Notes under the pieces: generated by a model
The model's input: the letters and a program-made list of their open reading frames with translations, nothing else
Database searches by the model: none
What the model was told of the DNA's origin: nothing
Part shown: positions 33,608-37,892 of the stretch, in pieces
Numbering within the stretch: the stretch's first letter is position 1
Layout: the number at the start of each line of letters is the position of its first letter
Program-made: the position numbers and the translations under genes
Virus record (IMG/VR): IMGVR_UViG_3300030106_008175
Location: 1 to 37,892 of that record
Length of the DNA: 37,892 nucleotides
Direction: 5' to 3' (one strand)
Origin: a virus

Positions 33608-33700
33608 GCCTTGGCCCTTGCTTTCGATATGGCCTAACTCTAGGTTATATTGATTGCAAGCCACCCGGCAACGTAATTAACAAAAGGGGATATACCCGCC
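33608..33700. promoter_or_regulatory. Divergent switch region with operator
   Basis: TAAC-TCTAG-GTTA (33635-33647) lies between two divergent XRE genes. On the minus strand TTGCCG (33671-33666), 16 bases and TATAAC (33649-33644, five of six consensus bases) form a promoter whose -10 overlaps the operator. On the plus strand TTTCGA-N18-TATATT (33622-33651) is a weaker promoter toward the repressor, also over the operator. One protein bound here could shut one or both. Confidence 0.65.
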
Positions 33701-34135
33701 ATGACAGCCGAAGTGTACCTGTTCCCCGGTATGACCAAGCAGTTAGAAACCTATCCCAACCGCATTCGCGAATTGCGCCTTGCTGCGGGCCTCACCCAGC
33801 AGCAGCTCGGCGACAAGGTCGGTATGACGGCGGTGAACATCGGGCATCTCGAACTGGGCCGTCGCGATGCCAGCATGAAGGCGCTCCAGGCGATCGCGCG
33901 CGAACTCCACGTTGCTACCGCTGCGCTGCTTTCCGCCGAAGACAATCCGCTCAACGCCACGCCCGAAGGTCGCCAGCTCGCGATCGACTGGGAGGCGGCG
34001 GGCGACGAAGGCCGGCACGCCATCGCGCGCGTTGCCGAAAGCTTCACGCGCTACCGGCCCGAACGGTCGCAGCCACGCCTTGTCGAAGACATGGATCGCG
34101 ACGACGATGGAGAAGTCTCGCCTAACGCAGCGTAA
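33701..34135 (+). CDS. CI-like XRE repressor
   Basis: This 144-residue protein has an XRE-type HTH at about residues 20-75 (NRIRELRLAAGLTQQQLGDKVGMTAVNIGHLELGRRD). An acidic C-terminal part with no peptidase motif follows, so it resembles short CI-like repressors that are not RecA-cleaved. It is divergent from the Cro-like gene. The operator-like repeat family of this window (TAAC-N5-GTTA) is the obvious candidate target, inferred from position. AGGGG lies eleven bases before ATG 33701; ATG 33731 is an alternative. A degenerate operator copy (TAAC-GCAGC-GTAA) overlaps its stop codon. Confidence 0.8.
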   Translation: MTAEVYLFPGMTKQLETYPNRIRELRLAAGLTQQQLGDKVGMTAVNIGHLELGRRDASMKALQAIARELHVATAALLSAEDNPLNATPEGRQLAIDWEAAGDEGRHAIARVAESFTRYRPERSQPRLVEDMDRDDDGEVSPNAA

Positions 34136-34176
34136 GGTCGAATATTTCCGGCAACAAACTCTCCGTTATTTTTCTC

Positions 34177-34205
34177 TTGCGCTCCATATAACCTAGGGTT
34201 ATTTC
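34177..34205 (+). promoter_or_regulatory. Early operon promoter with operator-like repeat
   Basis: TTGCGC (34177-34182), 17 bases and TATTTC (34200-34205) form a weak plus-strand promoter. Its spacer and -10 hold ATAAC-CTAGG-GTTAT (34188-34202), a 15-bp inverted repeat of the same family. The first gene of the plus-strand early operon starts at 34232. Confidence 0.55.
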
Positions 34206-34231
34206 TGCACTCCAATCATGGAGGCAGATCA

Positions 34232-34636
34232 ATGGCTGAGATTATCGCATTCCCCGCACGAACGCCGGACAACCGCCGTTCCAAATGCCCTGAGGGGGAG
34301 GCTCCGTCGCTGCCCGTCACGTCCGGACGGCGCTGCGAATACGCGATCGGCGACGTCGCCCGACTGCTGAAAATCCGGCACTTCGACAGTCGCACCATCA
34401 TCCGCAAGCTGCGCGCGCTGGCCGAGGAAAAGGATATGCCGCTGCCCACCACCCCCCGCATCTATGGCGGCAAGGTGGTAACGGGCGCGCAGGCGATCTG
34501 CCTGCGGTCGCGCTGGTGCGCGGAGCGGTTCGACGGATGGCATGAAACGCAGGATGGCCCGGAGCCGGACTTGCCCGCCTCGTCTGCCCTGCACGCCCGC
34601 ATGGCCGAACGCGCCCGCCAGCTGGCAGGTGCGTGA
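34232..34636 (+). CDS. Putative DNA-binding protein, first gene of early operon
   Basis: This 134-residue protein has a central segment reading like a winged-helix or MerR-like DNA binder: YAIGDVARLLKIRHFDSRTI followed by RKLRALAEEKDM and a TPRIYGGKVV wing-like strand. Basic and Trp-containing residues follow. It is the first gene behind the operator-bearing promoter. It may be a regulator in the CII/excisionase-like position, but no family is certain. ATG 34232 has GGAGG eight bases upstream. Confidence 0.6.
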   Translation: MAEIIAFPARTPDNRRSKCPEGEAPSLPVTSGRRCEYAIGDVARLLKIRHFDSRTIIRKLRALAEEKDMPLPTTPRIYGGKVVTGAQAICLRSRWCAERFDGWHETQDGPEPDLPASSALHARMAERARQLAGA

Positions 34637-34908
34637 TGATCGCGTTCCTTGCGTCATCAATCGCCTCAGGTCGCCAGTACGTTGGCTCGCACTGGGGATG
34701 GAAATGCGACAGCAACAACTTCATCCATTTGGGCGAACAGGGCCAGCTAGGCGAAGCTTTTGGCTTCATCGCGAGCAACAAGAACCATCTGCGCGGCAAG
34801 CTCTGCTCGGGATATGTGGTCCTGGACCCGGTCTCGGTCGAATTGAAGGACTACGCAAGCCTGCGGGTCGTGCGATCACTTGCAGACCGCCACAGGGTGG
34901 CGAAATGA
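34636..34908 (+). CDS. Small hypothetical protein
   Basis: This 90-residue protein starts hydrophobic (MIAFLASSIASG). Its Trp and Gly residues follow, with two Cys further on (WGWKCDSN; GKLCSGY). The ATG overlaps the upstream stop by one base (TGATG). A GTG at 34633 is a near-equivalent start. No family was recognised. Confidence 0.6.
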   Translation: MIAFLASSIASGRQYVGSHWGWKCDSNNFIHLGEQGQLGEAFGFIASNKNHLRGKLCSGYVVLDPVSVELKDYASLRVVRSLADRHRVAK

Positions 34909-35063
34909 CCCGCATCGCCCACCTGCAGGCCTGGCTCGATCGCCACACCCCCACCGCGCAGCGGGCATCGCACATCGCCACGCGCGCCGCCTTCGCCGTG
35001 CTCGGCGCCAGCGCCATCGCCAACCTAACAACCGTCTTTCTCAGGAGCATCGGTCATGGGTGA
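34905..35063 (+). CDS. Short membrane protein
   Basis: This 52-residue protein has a hydrophilic start and one hydrophobic helix (about residues 27-44). It overlaps the preceding stop by four bases (ATGA). Its size and membrane helix make it similar in style to the other small membrane proteins of this operon (35826-35972 and 36355-36486). Function is unknown; superinfection exclusion is only a thought. Confidence 0.55.
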   Translation: MTRIAHLQAWLDRHTPTAQRASHIATRAAFAVLGASAIANLTTVFLRSIGHG

Positions 35064-35412
35064 TCAATTCCGCTTCGAACACGTCGACCCGCGCGACCGG
35101 ATCGTGATCACGCCGCAGCGCCCGCTCGGGGCCTTGGGCCGGATCGTCGCCGTTCGCGATAAGCAGAAGGCCATGGGCTACACGCCCGTCCACGACGCCA
35201 ATGTCGATCTGGTCGAAATTACCGGGCTCATTTCCGGCAACGTGTTCGACGCGCTCAAATCCACGGGCGAGAAACGCAAGCAGGCGTTCGCCCGCATCGG
35301 CGCGCTCGCTTACGCCGGGATCGAGCGGGAGGAAGAGGTTGAGCGTGCCCGCGAGGCCGCGCGCCTCGCCCAAGAGCTAAGCGGGCAGCTCGATCAGGCC
35401 GACCCGCAATGA
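35056..35412 (+). CDS. Hypothetical protein
   Basis: This 118-residue protein has a beta-like front and a charged helical C-terminal end (EREEEVERAREAARLAQEL). ATG 35056 has CAGGAG about nine bases upstream and overlaps the previous gene by eight bases. It overlaps the next gene by four bases. No family was recognised. Confidence 0.6.
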   Translation: MGDQFRFEHVDPRDRIVITPQRPLGALGRIVAVRDKQKAMGYTPVHDANVDLVEITGLISGNVFDALKSTGEKRKQAFARIGALAYAGIEREEEVERAREAARLAQELSGQLDQADPQ

Positions 35413-35972
35413 GTGCGCCGGATACGCTCACCGCCACCCCGCGCGGCGAAGAACACTTGGCGCTCGATCACCTGCTGTCGCAGCCACTGGAAGGCGCGAC
35501 GATCGTCGATCACATCCGCCTAGCCGCCACCGATAACGGCGAATCCGTCCGCCTGCTGGCCATGCTGGGCCTACGCTGGTGCCCGCAGGAGGAAATGCTG
35601 GCGGTCGCCTGCCGGCTTCCCGCCGATGAAGTGTTCCTGGGGACTGAATGGCACCAATGCCACGCGCAGGTGCTGCTCAGGATCACAGGTGCCCGCCGTC
35701 AGAAAATCCGCATCAGCGGCATTCCCATTCCCCAAAACGCTGTGCTGGTGCCGATGGCAGCGCTGCGGGCACCACGCCGAAGTGCTCGCCCGCAATATCC
35801 GCTAGATCGAAAGGGAACTGCGCCAATGAGGCAGAAATCCACCGTTCAGGTCGAGGACGCACGCCAGCGCTATCAGGCGCAGCAGCGCCGCCGCGACTTG
35901 CACCGCCTTGTCATCGCCTCCGCCGTACTTGGCACGATCGCCATCGCTCTCGCCCTGTGGATCGCGCCATGA
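35409..35972 (+). CDS. Paralogue A of tandem pair, fused to membrane tail
   Basis: The protein has 187 residues. Residues 18-118 are clearly homologous to the next gene: ALDHLL, DHIRLAATD, SVRLLAMLGLR, LPADEVFL and a C-terminal GARR block are shared in the same order. After a linker rich in Arg and Pro the frame continues into a 48-residue segment with a C-terminal membrane helix (about 165-183). ATG 35826 with AAGGGA nine bases upstream could start that segment as an independent protein. Function is unknown. It overlaps genes on both sides by four bases. Confidence 0.65.
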   Translation: MSAPDTLTATPRGEEHLALDHLLSQPLEGATIVDHIRLAATDNGESVRLLAMLGLRWCPQEEMLAVACRLPADEVFLGTEWHQCHAQVLLRITGARRQKIRISGIPIPQNAVLVPMAALRAPRRSARPQYPLDRKGTAPMRQKSTVQVEDARQRYQAQQRRRDLHRLVIASAVLGTIAIALALWIAP

Positions 35973-36358
35973 TCGCCGCGCAGGAACGCACCGCAGGCGC
36001 GCAGGCAGACAGCGCCGCTACGCTCGGCAGCGATGGCAAGGCCGCGCTCGATCACCTGCTGCGCCACGTCCTCACCGGCATCACCATTGCCGAACACATC
36101 AGGCTCGCCGCCGCGACGGATGATGGCCGCTCGGTTCGCCTGCTCGCCATGCTCGGCCTGCGCTACTGCGCGAACGAACGCGCACTGGCCGTCGCCCGCG
36201 ATCTGCCCGCCGATGATGTGTTCCTGTGGAGCCAGTGGGCGGAATCGCACGAAGTCGCGCTGATGACCCTCCCCGGTGCCCGCCGCGCGTGCATCTGGAT
36301 CGGCGGGAAGCCGACCAGCGCGGTGCTGATCCCCGCAGACCTGTGCGGCCAGCCATGA
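35969..36358 (+). CDS. Paralogue B of tandem pair
   Basis: This 129-residue protein is the second copy of the domain in the preceding gene: ALDHLL, EHIRLAAATD, SVRLLAMLGLRYC, LPADDVFLW, and GARR before the last strands. The C-terminus ends at [10 protein letters not shown] without a membrane tail; a separate 43-residue membrane protein follows in the next frame. The pair is a tandem duplication with divergence. The family and function are unknown. It overlaps both neighbours by four bases. Confidence 0.65.
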   Translation: MIAAQERTAGAQADSAATLGSDGKAALDHLLRHVLTGITIAEHIRLAAATDDGRSVRLLAMLGLRYCANERALAVARDLPADDVFLWSQWAESHEVALMTLPGARRACIWIGGKPTSAVLIPADLCGQP

Positions 36359-36486
36359 TCCGCGCCACAGACCAGCACATCACCCGGCGCGGCAAACGCC
36401 TCGGCGTGCGCCTCATTCAAACCAGCGAATATGCGGCCGCGCTGCTGTCGCTGTTCATCGTCCCACCCACCGAAAGGATCCGCTGA
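36355..36486 (+). CDS. Short membrane-type protein
   Basis: This 43-residue protein is basic in front ([10 protein letters not shown]), then has a short hydrophobic helix (about residues 25-36). It overlaps the upstream stop by four bases and ends one base before the GapR-like start. It may correspond in position to the membrane tail fused to paralogue A. The small size lowers confidence. Confidence 0.5.
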   Translation: MIRATDQHITRRGKRLGVRLIQTSEYAAALLSLFIVPPTERIR

Positions 36487-36487
36487 T

Positions 36488-36724
36488 ATGGCCGAAGCCA
36501 CCGATGATCGCCTGCGCCTGCTGATAGAGCGCATCGAACGCCTCGAAGAAGAGAAGAAGGGTATCTCCGACGATATCCGCGACGTTTACGCCGAGGCCAA
36601 GGCCGTTGGCTACGATCCCAAGATCATGCGCGAAGTGGTGCGCCTGCGCGCCATGAAGCCGGATGATCGCAACGAGCGCGAAATCATCCTCGACACCTAC
36701 AAAGCCGCCCTGGGGATTGCGTGA
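36488..36724 (+). CDS. GapR-like nucleoid protein (DUF2312)
   Basis: This 78-residue protein matches the GapR/DUF2312 family across its length. [18 protein letters not shown] and [20 protein letters not shown] are nearly the family consensus, and it ends with [15 protein letters not shown]. GapR is an alphaproteobacterial dimer/tetramer of helices that encircles overtwisted, AT-rich DNA and assists topoisomerases at replication. A phage copy could aid replication or packaging or bind the AT-rich island at 26220-26310. The start at 36488 follows the small upstream gene by one base. It overlaps the next gene by one base. Confidence 0.92.
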   Translation: MAEATDDRLRLLIERIERLEEEKKGISDDIRDVYAEAKAVGYDPKIMREVVRLRAMKPDDRNEREIILDTYKAALGIA

Positions 36725-37776
36725 TGGCTGATGAACCCACATCCTCGCTGGCGGATGAGGCGAAAGCCGCAGCTATGGAAATTCGTTTCGACAGCGGCCA
36801 ATTCGTTCGCTGCTATGAGAGGGAAGACAAAGCGATCTGGTCTAAGGCCGATAAGCACGGCCGCGATCTCACCAGAGAGAATAGCGAAGGCGTTCTCTAC
36901 CACGTCCGGAGTGTGTTCGTGCCCCACGGATGCACGAACCCGTTAGAAGCCCTCCGCACCACCGAAGCGCAACCGGCTTGCGAATGCGGAACCTGTGGCG
37001 GCTGCGAATGGGTCTGTGAAGACCATACCGATAGACCGTGGAGCGGAGCGTCAAAACGTTCTGACGCCTGCACGTGTGGCGGGGCTGGCGCGCCTTGCCC
37101 GAAGTGCAATCCCCTATCCCACCCCACCCACGCCGACGAAGCGCGCAGCCCGGATCATTCGTTGCGCGCTCTGCGGCGGTGTTCCGAAGAAGAGGGTGAC
37201 GAAATCAGCTTGAGCGTATTCGATTGGCCAGATGGCCGCACACTGACCCAACACCGCGAATTCATGTGGGGCGACCACCTGCTGATCCTTTGCGAACTCA
37301 ATCGCTCGAACGTATGGGACGACCTAGGCTTCGACGCAGCGACAACTGCGCTCGAACGCGCCCTATCCCACCCCACCCCCGCCGATGAGGCGCGGGGGCT
37401 GATCCAGCGGATTGTGGGCCTTGGCAAGTGCGAAAGTGTCGAGGCGCGAGAAGCGGCGCTGGTCGATCTCGAATGCGATGCAGCTGAATGGCTCGCAGGA
37501 AAGCCCGCCGATGATGCGCTTCATCCGGCAACAGCTGACCTCGTTGATCGGTTCGCCGCGGCTCTCAAAGAAAAGCTGGCTGCGTCCGAACGCAAGTATG
37601 GCTGGACCGACGAATGGACCAAGGATGACTGGCAGGAGCGGTGCCAACGATCGCTGGTCGAACATCTTGCGAAAGGCGATCCTCGCGACGTCGCAGCCTT
37701 CGCGGCTTTCATGTGGCACCATGGCTGGCCCACGGTTGCCGCCGATGATGCGCGCACACCGGCAGAGGGCGCGTGA
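36724..37776 (+). CDS. Mosaic Cys-rich phage protein
   Basis: The protein has 350 residues in modules. Residues 10-70 form a small beta domain. Residues about 78-125 hold clustered Cys (CECGTCGGCEWVCEDH; CTCGGAGAPCPKC), probably two zinc knuckles. The middle is an unknown domain. The C-terminal domain (about 270-340) matches a segment common in phage proteins with dATP/dGTP-type or related partners (KYGWTDEW ... KGDPRDVAAFAAFMWHHGW). A repeated linker (LSHPT-ADEAR) separates modules. It begins one base before the GapR stop and its stop overlaps the Gp37/68 start. Function is unknown. Confidence 0.7.
   Translation: MADEPTSSLADEAKAAAMEIRFDSGQFVRCYEREDKAIWSKADKHGRDLTRENSEGVLYHVRSVFVPHGCTNPLEALRTTEAQPACECGTCGGCEWVCEDHTDRPWSGASKRSDACTCGGAGAPCPKCNPLSHPTHADEARSPDHSLRALRRCSEEEGDEISLSVFDWPDGRTLTQHREFMWGDHLLILCELNRSNVWDDLGFDAATTALERALSHPTPADEARGLIQRIVGLGKCESVEAREAALVDLECDAAEWLAGKPADDALHPATADLVDRFAAALKEKLAASERKYGWTDEWTKDDWQERCQRSLVEHLAKGDPRDVAAFAAFMWHHGWPTVAADDARTPAEGA
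37112..37394 (+). repeat. Repeated linker sequence within Cys-rich gene
   Basis: CCCTATCCCACCCCACCC occurs at 37112-37129 and at 37361-37378. Both continue with a similar stretch encoding ADEAR, for about 35 bases with three differences. They encode the linker between protein modules. The coordinates cover both copies. Confidence 0.75.
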
Positions 37777-37892
37777 TGGCTGATGGGACCAACATAGAAT
37801 GGACCGACGCCACCTGGAACGTCGTCAACGGCTGCTCGGTCACCTCGCCCGGCTGCAAGCACTGCTACGCGATGAAGCAGGCGCACCGGGTA
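37776..37892 (+). CDS. Phage Gp37/Gp68 family (DUF5131) protein, 5' part
   Basis: Only the first 39 residues are visible, cut by the window end. They match the N-terminus of the Gp37/Gp68 family: IEWTDATWNVVNGCS, then SPGCKHCYA with Cys spaced as in a CxxC near the start of a radical-SAM-like fold. The ATG at 37776 overlaps the upstream stop by one base. Family members sit in phages, often in early or accessory regions, and their function is not established. It continues the plus-strand early operon. Confidence 0.9.
   Translation, partial: MADGTNIEWTDATWNVVNGCSVTSPGCKHCYAMKQAHRV

Noticed and set aside
5759-34202. CtrA sites (TTAA-N7-TTAA) as explanation for the TAAC-N5-GTTA repeats
   Set aside because: Half-site sequence and spacing do not match the CtrA consensus at these positions.
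1-37892. Integrase, tRNA genes, CRISPR arrays, insertion sequences, attachment-site duplications
   Set aside because: None could be supported by reading; the attachment functions may lie outside the window.

Overview
This window is a contiguous piece of a tailed bacteriophage or prophage genome from a G+C-rich alphaproteobacterial host. The host is probably in Sphingomonadales (Erythrobacter-like), judged by inference from base composition, a GapR/DUF2312 gene and the flavour of the accessory proteins. No clear host gene is visible. No integrase, tRNA, rRNA, CRISPR array or insertion sequence was recognised, so whether this is an integrated prophage or a free temperate phage is open. The two repressor-type genes and the operator-like repeats favour a temperate lifestyle.

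Positions 1-25475 are a late region, read almost entirely on the minus strand and T7-like (short-tailed) in order. It runs from right to left: small terminase candidate, large terminase, portal, scaffold, major capsid protein, a small beta-rich protein, tail tubes A and B, a GNAT-fold gp13-like protein, gp14-like protein, three large internal (ejection) proteins of which one carries a lytic transglycosylase domain, and a tail fibre. A lysis cassette follows (TM/coiled-coil protein, GH19 endolysin, holin candidate, an N4-Gp49-like protein, Rz-like spanin with an embedded Rz1-like lipoprotein frame). The one plus-strand gene in this half is a membrane-anchored SGNH hydrolase, which looks like a moron. 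There is no T7-type RNA polymerase in the window.

Positions 25476-26718 are essentially non-coding. This stretch holds a tandem 13-bp repeat, an AT-rich island packed with TGTTCC/GGAACA hexamers, a strong plus-strand terminator and an early promoter. Positions 26719-28875 are a plus-strand accessory cassette (DUF1640-like, LPD29-like, Cys-rich and small proteins). It is followed by a minus-strand methyltransferase and a small plus-strand Cys protein. Positions 29803-33607 are a minus-strand replication operon: Cro-like HTH, CHC2/Toprim primase, small linker protein, AAA-type helicase-like ATPase and a Lar-like zinc protein, mostly joined by 4-bp stop/start overlaps.

Positions 33608-37892 start with a divergent switch, where a CI-like XRE repressor faces the Cro-like gene. 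A tightly packed plus-strand early operon follows: a putative DNA-binding protein, several small membrane proteins, a tandemly duplicated gene pair, a GapR homologue, a mosaic Cys-rich protein, and the 5' end of a Gp37/Gp68 (DUF5131) gene cut by the window edge.

The most striking non-gene signal is a 13-bp inverted repeat, TAAC-N5-GTTA. It occurs five times, always between genes and in or beside candidate promoters for the capsid operon, tail fibre, terminase side, divergent switch and early operon. A sixth, slightly degenerate copy lies inside the promoter of the accessory cassette. This suggests one repressor controls early and late promoters genome-wide.
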